Position numbers and translations under genes: made by a program. A stretch of DNA of 64,000 nt from Rhodopirellula sp. SM50 (GTDB taxonomy: Bacteria; Planctomycetota; Planctomycetia; Pirellulales; Pirellulaceae): contig NZ_NTFY01000073.1 in assembly GCF_002289565.1 (NCBI RefSeq), positions 25,567 to 89,566 of the forward strand, given 5' to 3'. Shown one piece after another: positions 26,111 to 36,428 of this stretch. The first letter of the stretch is position 1. Each line of letters begins with the position of its first letter. The notes below the pieces were generated by a model, which was not told where the DNA came from, ran no database searches, and worked only from the letters and a program-made list of their open reading frames with translations.

Positions 26111-26962
26111 CTATCGATCTGCAAGTAACCGAAAGTACTCGTCCCAGCTTTGGTGGGGACGACCGGCGGCTTTCTCGAAATGGCTTTCATTGTTGCAAGC
26201 ACCGCTTCGAATGCCTTCGTAGATTCCTGCGATAATGCTACCCATGAAATCACCAAGTTCTTCGGCGCGGTCTTTTTGAAACTCAGCGACTGACATCTCG
26301 CGGTATGCCAAGTTGGTTCCGAAGGCGGTGTTCAAGTAGTCAGCCAACTGCTGTTGCGTAATGGCTTCGCCGTGCAGATTGTAGGTTTGGCCGTTGTGCT
26401 GCGATTCAATTAGCATCCGTGTGTACGCGAATGCCAACTCGCTGCGGGTCGTATAACCGCACAAGCCGTCGGCGGCACAGTTCGCGATTTCGCCGCGATC
26501 TTTGTAGGTTTCGATGTACTCGACGTCGGGTTCGATGTAGATTCCGTTCCGACCGATCACCCAGTCAAGTCCGCTGTTGCGAAAGTCTTCTTCTGTTTGC
26601 CGATTGCTTTGCACAACAGGCGAGAATGCGGTGCTGTCTTCTGCGCCTTGAATACTGGTGTAGACGATTTTGCTCACGCCAGCTGATTTAGCCGCTTCGA
26701 TCACGTTCCGGTGTTGAGCAATCCGTTTGTCCGGCGCATCCATTCCCGAGATCAGCAATACCGAATCAACTCCTTGCAGTGAGCGTTCAAGATCACTTCG
26801 CGAGTTGTAGTCTCCGGGCCGAATCTCGATGCCCAGCGATTCCGCTTTGCTGGGCGTTCGAGCCAGCCCAACAACATTCTCCTTACCGACAATCTCAACG
26901 GTGGCTCGAGCGATTTCTGAACCGAGCTTGCCGCTTGCTGCGGTCACGGCGATTTTTGTCAT
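26111..26962 (-). CDS. NAD(P)-binding quinone oxidoreductase, QOR2/NmrA-like
   Basis: 283 aa atypical short-chain dehydrogenase. The N-terminal dinucleotide motif AASGKLGSEIA, then QHRNVIEAAKSAGVSKIVYTS and RNGIYIEPDVEY, follow E. coli QorB (YtfG) segment by segment, including DLERSLQGVDSVLLIS. QOR2 enzymes reduce quinones with NADPH and bind it at the first glycine motif; some NmrA relatives only sense the cofactor. It is a single gene 66 bp downstream of the alkylsulfatase fusion on the same strand, so co-expression is possible. Physiological electron acceptor unknown. Confidence 0.88.
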   Translation of the reverse strand: MTKIAVTAASGKLGSEIARATVEIVGKENVVGLARTPSKAESLGIEIRPGDYNSRSDLERSLQGVDSVLLISGMDAPDKRIAQHRNVIEAAKSAGVSKIVYTSIQGAEDSTAFSPVVQSNRQTEEDFRNSGLDWVIGRNGIYIEPDVEYIETYKDRGEIANCAADGLCGYTTRSELAFAYTRMLIESQHNGQTYNLHGEAITQQQLADYLNTAFGTNLAYREMSVAEFQKDRAEELGDFMGSIIAGIYEGIRSGACNNESHFEKAAGRPHQSWDEYFRLLADR

Positions 26963-27028
26963 GGAACATTCCTCGACTGTGTCGGAAGTATGAGCAGGTC
27001 TTGTTACTTGAGAACGAATGGGGGCGGC

Positions 27029-29767
27029 TTACTCAAGCAAATTCGCTACTTGCTCGGCGGAGTACTTGAACGTTTTAAAGGCAGGAGCAGGACCTTTGTA
27101 GCGAACGACGACATCCCCATCGGGCGCAACTTCCCAGACCCTTCTTCCCACCGTATCGGTCAGAAGAGTATTTCCATTGGGCAAGCGGCGAGCGCCGCCT
27201 TGAAAGGGAGCGAAAAAGTCTTTGTGTTCCCAGAACCAGATTTGCTTCGCTTCAAACGCTCCAGGTTGCCCTAGGACGTAACGTCCATGATCAACAGCGG
27301 GACTGATCTCATGGACATTGCTAATTCCTTCCAACTGCTGCTGGGCAGCAGCGGCTGCAGCTCCACCAGTTCCTACTCTCGCGATACCGCCCATGCCTGT
27401 ATTGTTATTGAACACCAAGAGATTGCCGGCTCCCGGAAGTCCTTCGTCAACCCAGTTGGCGTCGTGTTGATTCTGGAAGAGCCGGTCTTTCTCCGCGCCC
27501 CTCGCGTAGGCAGCGGGATTACCGTATCGGAACAGCAGATCTCCCCCTTTGCCTCTTCGACCGCCTGCGGAGCCCGCGGCTTGTTCGATGGTCGTGCTGT
27601 GGTCGATCACCCAGATTTCGTTATAGATGAAGGAGCTAACAACGATCTGATCCATGCCTGGGTGATAGTCGATCGAATTCAAATGCTGCCGCACAGCACT
27701 CATTGGCGCATAGCTTTTTGGGAAGTGGCCATCGATCTTTTCCGGATGATCAGCGATGACACCATAGTTGGCCGCTTTGGCATTTTGATCCTGAATAAGG
27801 TGGTCAATAAACCGCCAATACCAGACAAGTTCATGGGAACCCTTTTCAAGGTTGGGTTTAATCTCCAACACTCCATCAGACCAGACCGTTTTCTTTTTGC
27901 CGGCCGACCAACCAGCCGCCGCCGCTTCTCTCGGGCTGATTTCTTCGTAGATCAAAACCAGGAGATTGCCGTTGGGTAGGGGCAAGAAATCGTGGTGAAA
28001 GGTGATTTTGTTCCCGTTAAAATGAATATCCTTGGCACTCAACTCCCAGACTGCTTGCCCAGTTGTGTCGGTGATCTGAAGAGTGTCGGTGGCGGCCACT
28101 GGCTGCCCCGCAACATATTTTCTATCCCTGATGCCAGTACGCAGCAGGCCACCGGATTTCAGTAGGTACGAGGTATGTCCCCCTCCGGTTAAATCGGTAT
28201 CCCAGCGATGAGCGACCTTTCCCTCAGTATCGAGAAGCATTGCGTAATTAACGACATCGGTGGCGAGTTCATCCGCCTGGTGCCAAAACAGGTAACCTTG
28301 ATACAGGTCGTCAGGCAAAGCCAGATCGATCGTTTCCATAACCGCCTCACCGATTGATGCGATTGTCGTAGTTTGTTTTGTCTGTCGACGACGTGTTTCT
28401 GCTACTCCGTCTGGTTCTGACACCGGTTCACGAAGTTCGCGTGCGACGGTGAGGTAGTAGTTTCTTGCGGTGGCATTGACCATGTTGCGGGCCAGCTTTG
28501 TCAGTGCGTCGGCTTTGACTTGCTTCGCATCGGCGTCCGCTTTGTCGATTGCCAGCAGATGGTCGGCAAGCTGCGCGGCCCACTGGTTGTCATCCTCCGC
28601 GAGTGCGTCTCTGGCTGCTTGCAGCAAGTTGTCCTTTCCGCCAGCGAGTTTGACCATTCGCTCGGCTTCGCCCTTGGGCGGCAGCGGAAACAGATTCGTC
28701 GCATTGCCATCGAACCAACCAAGGTAGCCGTTGAAGACCGTGCGGACGCCCCAATCTGGATGACCGTAGAACGGTTGCAGGTAATCCTTTTTGGCTAAAT
28801 GCTTAGGCAGCTGTACGTACTCGACCAACTCGTCGGGTGTCAGACCTTTGTTAATGCCCTCGACGGTCTTGTCGTGAACGAATTGCACGGCGTCGCGGTA
28901 ATCGGTCAGAACCTGATTGACCTGCTCTGTTCCGAGAATCGGATTCGTGTGACCGCCGACCAAGGCAATTGCGTCGTTGTCGGCCATTCTGCCAAGACTT
29001 TCCGCCCACAGTCGGACGTTGCGATTGGGAGTGCCGCGAATGGCATACAGGTTTGGAAACGATCGGTAGAAGTTGTCGCCGGCGAACAGGACTCTGCTTG
29101 CCGGATCCCAAACGAAGAGTCCATCGTTCGTTTCACCGGGCGCTGCAACGAGTTCGAGTTCCACACCGGCGACTTTGATCGTTTTGCGTTCGCCTTCCAG
29201 AAAGTGAGTCGGATTCGTTGCCTGGCTGGATGAGAATACTTCTCCGCCACGTTTCGGATAGCGAACCGGCGCAACACCGTTGTTGATACGCTGCTCCAGC
29301 GGCAGTTTAAATCCTGCTTGCCTCGCGCCTCGCACATTCTGGTAGGTCAGTCCGCCGGCCTTCCACGGGCGAGCCTCACTTCCGAAGTTTACGTGCGCCC
29401 AGATTTGCGGGCGCTCGGGGCCCAGAAACACGGGTGCTCCGCCAGTGTGGTCTCCGTGCGAGTGAGTGTAGATGATGGCCTTGACCGGCATGTCGGTGAT
29501 CTCACGAAACTTCTTTGCAATTCGTTCTGCGGCTTCACCCATCATTCCTGTATCAATGATAACGACACCGTCATCACCAACGACCATCGAGACGTTGGAG
29601 ACGCTGTACCCAACAGCGACGTAGACATTGTCAGCAACGTTGATGATTTGCTCAGTGAACTGCGCGTTCTGATTTCTAAGCCGCTGCGTTGCGTCGTTCG
29701 CTTCCTGGGCGTGAAGTAGACTCGTACCGAGGGCCAAGAGGCAGAGCGTAGCGATGAGCTTTTTCAC
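27029..29767 (-). CDS. Alkylsulfatase-like metallo-beta-lactamase fused to an arylsulfotransferase-like domain
   Basis: 912 aa with a clear signal peptide (cleaved near residue 20), hence periplasmic or exported. Residues 40-370 are a metallo-hydrolase of the SdsA1 type: THSHGDHTGG (101-110), AAPGETND, LFAGDN and VGGHTNP supply the metal ligands. Residues 371-475 (KDNLLQAARDALAEDDNQWA, LTKLARNMVNATARNYYL) match the alkylsulfatase dimerisation domain. From about 485 to the end a beta-propeller resembles aryl-sulfotransferases, with AMLLDTEGKVAHRW, FHHDFLPLPNGN, HLNSIDYHPGMDQI and RRLPNGNTLLTDT. One chain could thus release sulfate from an alkyl ester and bind or transfer sulfuryl groups. Each half is recognisable, but the joint function is inference. 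Confidence 0.85.
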   Translation of the reverse strand: MKKLIATLCLLALGTSLLHAQEANDATQRLRNQNAQFTEQIINVADNVYVAVGYSVSNVSMVVGDDGVVIIDTGMMGEAAERIAKKFREITDMPVKAIIYTHSHGDHTGGAPVFLGPERPQIWAHVNFGSEARPWKAGGLTYQNVRGARQAGFKLPLEQRINNGVAPVRYPKRGGEVFSSSQATNPTHFLEGERKTIKVAGVELELVAAPGETNDGLFVWDPASRVLFAGDNFYRSFPNLYAIRGTPNRNVRLWAESLGRMADNDAIALVGGHTNPILGTEQVNQVLTDYRDAVQFVHDKTVEGINKGLTPDELVEYVQLPKHLAKKDYLQPFYGHPDWGVRTVFNGYLGWFDGNATNLFPLPPKGEAERMVKLAGGKDNLLQAARDALAEDDNQWAAQLADHLLAIDKADADAKQVKADALTKLARNMVNATARNYYLTVARELREPVSEPDGVAETRRRQTKQTTTIASIGEAVMETIDLALPDDLYQGYLFWHQADELATDVVNYAMLLDTEGKVAHRWDTDLTGGGHTSYLLKSGGLLRTGIRDRKYVAGQPVAATDTLQITDTTGQAVWELSAKDIHFNGNKITFHHDFLPLPNGNLLVLIYEEISPREAAAAGWSAGKKKTVWSDGVLEIKPNLEKGSHELVWYWRFIDHLIQDQNAKAANYGVIADHPEKIDGHFPKSYAPMSAVRQHLNSIDYHPGMDQIVVSSFIYNEIWVIDHSTTIEQAAGSAGGRRGKGGDLLFRYGNPAAYARGAEKDRLFQNQHDANWVDEGLPGAGNLLVFNNNTGMGGIARVGTGGAAAAAAQQQLEGISNVHEISPAVDHGRYVLGQPGAFEAKQIWFWEHKDFFAPFQGGARRLPNGNTLLTDTVGRRVWEVAPDGDVVVRYKGPAPAFKTFKYSAEQVANLLE

Positions 29768-30416
29768 GAGACTAATCCTTTGAACGGTGTTTGGTTAGAT
29801 TCGTCTGCATCTTCCGCAGCCATCCCGGATCGGAACAGATAGGCAACGCGTCCGATCCCACAGCCAGGTGATGATTCAGACCCGAAACGCATTTGTTTCG
29901 TCGTAAGAAAAAACCACGAAATGCCAGGCATGTAGCTGTAGGGTACAGGGTTCCGACTTCTCGTCAACAGTGACACGGCAATTGAAGTCAATTGAGGAAG
30001 ATTTGCTACACCAAAAGCGCAGCAGAATCTGCTTGGCCACCATTGGACCATTTTCAGCAACGGGCTGTTCACCAGGGAGTTATGAATAACGAGCCGAAAA
30101 CTATTCTGCGCAGGGGGACGTGACACTTGCCCATGTCTTGCCGGGCCAATAGCTTCATAAAAGCCTCCCCCAGGGCGACATTGGCTGTTGAGTTCTCTGG
30201 TGTCCCGGGCACTAAAATGGGCCCCCTGTCGACTGGCGCACGCGTTATGGGCGTGGTCGCTGCGTCGCCGTTTCCTGGCGGTTGAAGGCTGCGCGAGGTA
30301 ATTGCAGCCACTTTGGTATTTTGGAAGATTTTCTGGGATGCTTTCTGAAGAAGTCGTGTCTGCGAAGTTTTTTGGGATTTTCCTTCAAAAATCTGATGCC
30401 CCACCTAAAGTCACCG
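29768..30416. other. Intergenic region upstream of the sulfatase cluster
   Basis: About 650 bases without a gene I can support. Short minus-strand frames at 29764-30126 and 30069-30404 have no recognisable family. A small palindrome GTTATGAATAAC lies at 30079-30090. A degraded gene fragment follows at 30417. Confidence 0.4.
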
Positions 30417-30659
30417 GGCTTCGCCCATCCGACAAAAACGAAATTCGGATTCACCGTCAACTGTCAATCGATCGAGTTCGACAACTTGGTGGTTCGGCAG
30501 CTGAAGTCCGACACACGGGTTGGTATGTTGCAGTCCAACGGTGAACCACGAACGCCGGCCGGCTTTTGCGAGAAGTTTCAGAAACTGAACGACGCTCCGG
30601 ACGCCAACGATGGTCAGATCACGCTGCCAGTGATTTCTAAACAGGAATCACGCAAATAG
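30417..30659 (+). pseudogene. C-terminal remnant of a laminin-G/DUF1080-like gene
   Basis: The frame reads KTKFGFTVNCQSIEFDNLVV then RQLKSDT and continues to a TAG at 30657-30659. The segment GFTVNxxSIxFDNLxVxQLK recurs at 40248-40345 in the opposite orientation, so both are remnants of one family. The style is that of the last beta-strands of concanavalin-like or DUF1080 domains common in planctomycete sulfatase loci. The frame upstream (from 30282) is low-complexity and not coding-like. Confidence 0.4.
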
Positions 30660-30713
30660 TGAATTTGAATGAACGTCACGGAAAATTGTCAACGAGTAAA
30701 GCAAGTTAAGAGA

Positions 30714-32450
30714 ATGCGATTTATCATCAACCTTGCAGTGCTGATCACCCTCTGTCTGACGACGACCTCTCGGGCGAGCGATCGCCCCAACGTGATCCTG
30801 ATCGTCACCGATGACCAGGGGTACGGCGATATGTCGTGCCACGGGAATCCGTGGCTGCGAACGCCCAACCTGGACCGACTGGCGTCCGAGAGTGTTCGTC
30901 TGGAGGACTATCACGTTGACCCTGTTTGCACGCCAACCCGCGCGGCGCTGATGACAGGACGCTATTCGTCTCGCGTCGGAGCCTGGACGGTCACCCAGGG
31001 GCGGCAGTTGCTCGGACCAGACGAGGTGACGATGGCTCAAGTGTTTTCCGATGCGGGTTACCGGACGGCAATGATTGGCAAGTGGCACCTCGGTGACGCT
31101 TGGCCGTATGCGCCAAGATTCCGGGGGTTTCAGAAGGTGTTGCGACATCTCGCCGGCGGCATTGATGAGATCGGCAATCCCATCGGCAACGATTATTTCG
31201 ACGACACTTACTATCGAAACGGAGTGCCGGAGAAAATTGAAGGCTACTGTACCGACGTGTTCTTCGCGGAGTGCCAGCGTTTCATTGACCAAGCCTCCGA
31301 TAAGCCGTTTTTTGTTTATCTGCCGTTAAATGCGATGCACAGTCCGCACACGGTCGCCGACCAATTCTCAGCTCCGTTCGTCGCCCAAGAACATTCGGAG
31401 GTACGATCGAAATTCTTTGGACAGATCATCAACTTCGATCAGAACCTGGGTCGATTACTGGGCCGGCTAGATGAACGAAAGCTGGCGGAGAATACCATTG
31501 TCATCTTCATGGGCGACAATGGCACAGCAGTGGGCGTGGGCGGTGGGGAGCCAGGTGACGGGTTCAACGCTGGCATGCGAGGGAAGAAAGGTTCGGTTTA
31601 CGAGGGTGGGCATCGAGTCGCCTGCTTTGTGCGTTGGCCTGCTCGACTGGACGCTGGGCGACAAATCGAACAACTCACAACTTGTAGGGACTGGCTTCCA
31701 ACCTTGATCGAATGGTGTGATCTGAACGTTTCTGGCGACATCCACTTCGACGGGCAAAGTCTCGGCCCGCTGATGGACGGAGATGCCGACGACTGGCCTG
31801 ATCGCACGTTGTTCATCGATCGACAGCAAGATCGTCCTACGCTCAGGCAATTGTCCGATTCTCGAAACCGATTCCCGCACTATGCAGTGCTCACCGAAAA
31901 GTGGCGTTTGGTCGACGGCGAACTCTTTGACGTCCTCGACGATCCGGGGCAGCAAAACAACGTGGCGGCGCGGCACATGGACATCGTCGAACAACTCTGG
32001 TCGCGCTACGAAGAACATTTCAACGACGTGTTTCCGAACGAGCCGTCCTACACACGGTTTCAGCTCGGTGCGGCCGAAGAGAATCCCACCCGATTCACGG
32101 TGCGCGACTGGCATCCGACCGAAGGGAGGGTGATTTGGAAACAAGAGCAACTCAGCGATGACGCACTCGCCATCAACGGTTTTTGGGCTGTCAACGTGGT
32201 GCAAGCTGGCCGGTATTCGATTCGGCTATCCAGGTTTCGCGATGATGCGCCCGGGGCAATGCGTGCAACGAACGCGATGCTAAAGATCGGAAAACAAGAA
32301 ATCGAAAAGCAACTGAAGGGCAATGAGACGTCCGTGACATTCACGTTGGACCTGCCTAAAGGACCAGCGACGTTGCAGACCTGGCTCACCAGCCAAGCAG
32401 GTGTCGTTCGCGGCGCGTACTTTGTACACGTCGAGCGACAATCGAAATAG
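30714..32450 (+). CDS. Sulfatase (type I, formylglycine-dependent)
   Basis: 578 aa from ATG 30714, which gives a proper signal peptide (FIINLAVLITLCLTTTSRA). Metal residues lie in IVTDDQG (D33, D34). The active-site motif VCTPTRAALMTG places the formylglycine precursor at C72. The distal Asp-Asn pair is in FMGDNGTA. A C-terminal extension of about 100 residues ends QTWLTSQAGVVRGAYFVHV, a tail typical of planctomycete sulfatases and seen again as a remnant at 39171. It should hydrolyse sulfate esters on marine polysaccharides in the periplasm. It is first of three sulfatases plus a glycosidase in one direction. A formylglycine-generating enzyme is not in the window. Confidence 0.94.
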   Translation: MRFIINLAVLITLCLTTTSRASDRPNVILIVTDDQGYGDMSCHGNPWLRTPNLDRLASESVRLEDYHVDPVCTPTRAALMTGRYSSRVGAWTVTQGRQLLGPDEVTMAQVFSDAGYRTAMIGKWHLGDAWPYAPRFRGFQKVLRHLAGGIDEIGNPIGNDYFDDTYYRNGVPEKIEGYCTDVFFAECQRFIDQASDKPFFVYLPLNAMHSPHTVADQFSAPFVAQEHSEVRSKFFGQIINFDQNLGRLLGRLDERKLAENTIVIFMGDNGTAVGVGGGEPGDGFNAGMRGKKGSVYEGGHRVACFVRWPARLDAGRQIEQLTTCRDWLPTLIEWCDLNVSGDIHFDGQSLGPLMDGDADDWPDRTLFIDRQQDRPTLRQLSDSRNRFPHYAVLTEKWRLVDGELFDVLDDPGQQNNVAARHMDIVEQLWSRYEEHFNDVFPNEPSYTRFQLGAAEENPTRFTVRDWHPTEGRVIWKQEQLSDDALAINGFWAVNVVQAGRYSIRLSRFRDDAPGAMRATNAMLKIGKQEIEKQLKGNETSVTFTLDLPKGPATLQTWLTSQAGVVRGAYFVHVERQSK

Positions 32451-32458
32451 CGCGACAA

Positions 32459-33243
32459 AAAAAGGGTCAGGAGCCTTTTTGGTTGACTGGGTAAAGATGG
32501 AGTGGTAGCTTTCGGGCTTTCGACGGAATCTTGGAGGGGCCCGAACATGCCAAGACCACCCCGAGCGGATGTCGCCGGCGAGATCTATCACGCACTCAAT
32601 CGTGGCAATGGCCGGCAAACCATCTTTCACAAAGAGGAGGACTACGTCGCCTTTGAACGCGTCCTTGAGGAAGGATTGGCAAAGTATCCGGTCGATTTGA
32701 TCGCGTATCAGTGGATGCCCAATCATTGGCATATGGTGCTCTCGCCGCGCGAAGATGGTGCGATGAGCCGACTGATGTACTGGGTGACGATGACACACAC
32801 GGCGCGTTACCACGCCCACTATCACACGACCGGTAACGGTCACCTTTACCAAGGTCGGTTCAAGAGTTTTCCCATCCAGAGCGATGAACACTTCTTGCTC
32901 GTCTGCCGGTATGTAGAGCGTAACGCGCTGGCTGCCGGATTGGTCACGGCAGCCGAAGACTGGCGGTTCGGAAGCCTCTACAATTGGAACGGCGGGCACT
33001 GTGGGGTGAATCTTGCCCGCTGGCCGTTGCCGCGACTGCCCGGATGGATCAAACGGGTGAACGAACCGGTGAGTGAAAACGAACGGGAGCGACTGCAAAG
33101 AGCGATTGCTCGTAGTCAGCCATTCGGCGCGCCCGGATGGGTCGAAACGACGGCACGAAAATACAACCTCGAGTCGACCCTGCGGAAGCGGGGTCGACCA
33201 CGCAAGTTCCCCTAAACTGCCAAAAAGGCTCCTGACCCTTTTT
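32459..33243 (+). mobile_element. REP-associated transposon copy 2 (intact)
   Basis: A 785-bp unit with 24-bp perfect inverted ends (32459-32482 and 33220-33243), the same as copy 1 at 2151, enclosing an intact transposase gene. The left end begins 8 bases after the stop codon of sulfatase 1. The right end lies 6 bases before the start codon of sulfatase 2. Confidence 0.88.
32547..33215 (+). CDS. REP-associated tyrosine transposase (RAYT, Y1/IS200-like)
   Basis: 222 aa from ATG 32547, preceded by a good ribosome site (TTGGAGGGG). HUH-type nuclease: the metal motif is in [11 protein letters not shown] (HWH), and the conserved block [20 protein letters not shown] then FKS contains the region of the catalytic tyrosine. 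Next come [11 protein letters not shown] and WRFGSLYNW, which are family hallmarks. The C-terminus is basic ([10 protein letters not shown]). RAYTs act on single-stranded REP hairpins and are usually domesticated, but here the gene sits inside matched inverted ends and exists in two copies, so it has moved or been duplicated. The other copy is dead. Confidence 0.93.
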   Translation: MPRPPRADVAGEIYHALNRGNGRQTIFHKEEDYVAFERVLEEGLAKYPVDLIAYQWMPNHWHMVLSPREDGAMSRLMYWVTMTHTARYHAHYHTTGNGHLYQGRFKSFPIQSDEHFLLVCRYVERNALAAGLVTAAEDWRFGSLYNWNGGHCGVNLARWPLPRLPGWIKRVNEPVSENERERLQRAIARSQPFGAPGWVETTARKYNLESTLRKRGRPRKFP

Positions 33244-33249
33244 ATTTTC

Positions 33250-34773
33250 ATGACTAGATTTTTAGCCATTCTCGCCGCTTGCTTCGTCGCATCAGCTACT
33301 TCGTCTCGTGCGGATGAGCGCCCCAACATCGTCGTCATCATGGCGGACGATCTGGGTCTAGGCGATGTCAGCTTTCATGTGCGTTCCATCCAGAAACGAG
33401 AACCACTGGTTGAAACTCCGACGTTGGATGCGCTCGCCGCGCGATCGCTTTGGTTCACGGACGGGCACTCGGCGACGGCACTTTGCGCTCCGACTCGCTA
33501 CGCGGTGATGAGCGGCAACAACAACTATCGTTGCTACGCTCCGTGGGGTGTCTGGAGCACGTTTGGTCAGTCCGCGTTCAAGCAAGGGCACGCGACGCTG
33601 GGCACGGTCGTGCGCGATGCCGGCTATCAAACCGGATTCGTTGGCAAGTGGCACCTTGGCGGCGACTTTTATGTTCCTGGAAGCGAGCAGATCTACCGCG
33701 GCAAAAAAAATGGCGACTTGACCGGCAAGGTCGACATGACACGTATGATTTCGGGCGGCCCGAAGGACTGCGGGTTCGATTATGACGTCACCACGCCCTG
33801 CGGAATCCAGGGGCCGATTTACCTGTTGTACGAAAACCAGGTTTGGAGTCCCTTGGCTGACGATTCACACATCGTTTTCCTCAACGAGGAGAACGCGATC
33901 GATCCAAGAAGCATCAGCGACAAGGGGCCGGGGCTCGGTGATTCGAACTGGGACACGCAAGAAATCGGCAAGCTGCTGTCGGCCAAAGCGGCCGACTTCA
34001 TCAAACACTCCGCTGCCGGCGACGATCCGTTCTTTCTGTACTATTGCTCGCCGATGGTGCACCTTCCGCACTGCCCACCGGACGATTTTGATGGGAAACC
34101 GATCAAAGGCGAAACGCCGACACGTCACTTGGACATGATCCTCGACTTGGACATGCAAGTGAAACGCATCGTGGATGCACTGGACGATGCTGGAGAGTTG
34201 CAGAACACGCTGATCGTGGTGACGTCGGACAACGGCGGGCTTAGCGATGGTGCGGCGGGCAAGCATGGGCACTTTTCCAACGGCGGATGGAACGGCAACA
34301 AGAACTCGCCGCTGGAAGGTGGGCATCGCGTTCCGTTCTTTGCCGTTTGGCCGGACCGAATTACGCCCGGCATCACTGGCGAACTGGCGGTCAACCAGGA
34401 TCTCGTTGCGACGCTTGCGGCGTTGGTTGGAACGAAAATCCCTGAAGGACAAGCAATGGATTCACTGAACCTGTTACCACTCCTGCTGGGACAGGATGGT
34501 TTTCAGCCTCGAGACTACCTGGCGATGCAGGCTGGCAGCAAAAACGAAGTGATGTTCCGCAAAGGTGGTTGGAAACTGATCCTGCAAAGCGATCATAAAC
34601 TATCGAAATTCAAACCGATCGCGTTGTTCAACTTGGATGAAAATCCGACCGAACATCCAGCTGAGAACAAAGTGGATGAGCCTGCACATGCTCAGCGGGT
34701 CGAGCAACTGAAAAACGAATACCTACGCATCCGCCAAAGCGGTCAACGCACAACTCCAGAGGCCCAGTCTTGA
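33250..34773 (+). CDS. Sulfatase (type I, formylglycine-dependent)
   Basis: 507 aa from ATG 33250, giving the signal peptide [24 protein letters not shown] supplies metal aspartates 33-34, [13 protein letters not shown] puts the formylglycine precursor at C79, and VTSDNGG supplies the distal pair. It resembles arylsulfatase A-like planctomycete enzymes. The transposon's right inverted end stops only 6 bases before the ATG, so the gene lacks a normal 5' leader and ribosome site; it must use the element's sequence for initiation. The stop overlaps the TTG start of the next sulfatase. Confidence 0.94.
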   Translation: MTRFLAILAACFVASATSSRADERPNIVVIMADDLGLGDVSFHVRSIQKREPLVETPTLDALAARSLWFTDGHSATALCAPTRYAVMSGNNNYRCYAPWGVWSTFGQSAFKQGHATLGTVVRDAGYQTGFVGKWHLGGDFYVPGSEQIYRGKKNGDLTGKVDMTRMISGGPKDCGFDYDVTTPCGIQGPIYLLYENQVWSPLADDSHIVFLNEENAIDPRSISDKGPGLGDSNWDTQEIGKLLSAKAADFIKHSAAGDDPFFLYYCSPMVHLPHCPPDDFDGKPIKGETPTRHLDMILDLDMQVKRIVDALDDAGELQNTLIVVTSDNGGLSDGAAGKHGHFSNGGWNGNKNSPLEGGHRVPFFAVWPDRITPGITGELAVNQDLVATLAALVGTKIPEGQAMDSLNLLPLLLGQDGFQPRDYLAMQAGSKNEVMFRKGGWKLILQSDHKLSKFKPIALFNLDENPTEHPAENKVDEPAHAQRVEQLKNEYLRIRQSGQRTTPEAQS

Positions 34774-36428
34774 TCCAAAGAAACTTTGTTGCTCTCGTGC
34801 TGCTTTTATGGTGGTCCCATCCGGGAGTCACTACGGCCGGGCGGCCGAACTTCATCTTCATCCTGACTGACGACCAGTCCTATGGGATGATGGGTTGCGA
34901 TGGAAATGAAGTGACTCAGACGCCCAACCTCGATCAGCTTGCCCGCGAAGGAGTTTTCTTCGACCGGGCGTACATCACCAGTGCGATCTGCACGCCCAGT
35001 CGAATCTCGATTCTGCTCAGCCAATTTGAACGGAAACACGGCGTCAACTTCAACTCGGGTACGAGCGTCGCGCCGGAGGCGTGGGCAAAGTCTTATCCTG
35101 TCGTGATGCGAGACAACAGTTACTACACAGGCTACGTCGGCAAAAACCATGCTCCCATCGGCAAGGGTGGCTACAACAGCGGCTTGATGGAACAATCGTT
35201 TGACTACTTCTACGCCGGTCACGGTCACATCCGTTTCTACCCGAAAGACCATCACGAGATTTTCAAGTCGGCCAAGGAAGACACGCAGGTGGAAATCGTT
35301 GGGGAAAGCATCGACGACTTTCTGTCCAACGAACATCGGCTCGAAGGGGCCATGCGGTTTCTCGACTCTCGTCCCGAGGACAAGCCGTTCTGCTTGAGTG
35401 TGTGTTTGAACCTGCCGCACGGTGCCGGGACCAGCACGATGCAAATGCGAGACAGCGACGACGAGATCTACAAAACTCTTTATCGCGACGTTGAAGTGCC
35501 GTTGCCGCCAAACTACGTCGCCAAGGCCGATCTCAAAACGCCGAAGCTACCTGCCGATGTCTTGAAAGTCGAAAACCGACAAACCGGCTACGACTGGGTC
35601 GACACACCCGCGACGGCTCGCGAGCGGATCACTCGGCAAATGCAAGCGATGACGGGGATCGACCGCATGATCGGTAAGGTTCGCGAAAAATTAGCCGCCG
35701 AGGGCCTCGCCGATGACACCATCATGATCTTTTGCTCCGACCACGGTCTCTATTCCGGGCAACAGGGACTGGGCGGCAAGGCGTTTTGCTACGAGCAGAC
35801 GACGCACGTTCCGATGATTGTCTACGACCCGATGGCACCGGCTGCAGCGCGAGGTCGACGCAGTGAGCAACTGGTGCAGTCGATCGACATCGCCGCCACC
35901 ATGCTGGACTACGCGGGCATCGAGCGACCGGCAACATTTCAAGGCAAGAGTCTGCGCGGGCTGGTGGAGGGAGCCGACGAGCCGATTCGCGAGTACGTCT
36001 ACACCGAGAATTTGTGGTCCACGCACTTTGGCAATCCTCGCATCGAAGCGGTCCAGGACAAGCGGTGGAAGTACATTCGTTACTACAAGAACGAGAACTT
36101 TCCGGCACGATGGAAGATTCGCACGGCGAAGGAAATGGGCATTCCAATCAATGCTATGCTCTACGGCGTCCATGACGATGCCATCGCGGTCTATCGTTAT
36201 TACGCCGAGGCATCGCTCGGCGGCGAACCGCCGGTCTATGAAGAGCTTTACGATATCAAGAATGATCCCGGCGAGCTTCACAATCTTATTGACGATGCGA
36301 CTCACGCGGGAACGTTGCAACGGCTGAAGGCGGCCTGGAGACGAAAGTTGACCGAGGCTCGTGGAACCGACGCTCCGAAGGTGCTACGCTACACCGCCGA
36401 CAGCGAGAAGGACTACCGATCCAAATGA
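34770..36428 (+). CDS. Sulfatase (type I, formylglycine-dependent)
   Basis: 552 aa from a TTG start that overlaps the previous stop (TTGA), with a signal peptide ([19 protein letters not shown]). LTDDQS gives the metal aspartates 34-35. [12 protein letters not shown] gives C74 as the formylglycine precursor, so this is the C-x-P-S-R form while its two neighbours have C-x-[16 protein letters not shown] supplies the distal metal site. Tightly coupled on both sides: the next gene starts 4 bases before its end. Probably removes a differently placed sulfate from the same glycan. Confidence 0.94.
   Translation: MIQRNFVALVLLLWWSHPGVTTAGRPNFIFILTDDQSYGMMGCDGNEVTQTPNLDQLAREGVFFDRAYITSAICTPSRISILLSQFERKHGVNFNSGTSVAPEAWAKSYPVVMRDNSYYTGYVGKNHAPIGKGGYNSGLMEQSFDYFYAGHGHIRFYPKDHHEIFKSAKEDTQVEIVGESIDDFLSNEHRLEGAMRFLDSRPEDKPFCLSVCLNLPHGAGTSTMQMRDSDDEIYKTLYRDVEVPLPPNYVAKADLKTPKLPADVLKVENRQTGYDWVDTPATARERITRQMQAMTGIDRMIGKVREKLAAEGLADDTIMIFCSDHGLYSGQQGLGGKAFCYEQTTHVPMIVYDPMAPAAARGRRSEQLVQSIDIAATMLDYAGIERPATFQGKSLRGLVEGADEPIREYVYTENLWSTHFGNPRIEAVQDKRWKYIRYYKNENFPARWKIRTAKEMGIPINAMLYGVHDDAIAVYRYYAEASLGGEPPVYEELYDIKNDPGELHNLIDDATHAGTLQRLKAAWRRKLTEARGTDAPKVLRYTADSEKDYRSK

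Noticed and set aside
25881..26222. 113-codon frame overlapping the end of the FemAB-like gene
   Set aside because: Runs antisense into the QOR2-like gene and has no recognisable content after one hydrophobic start.
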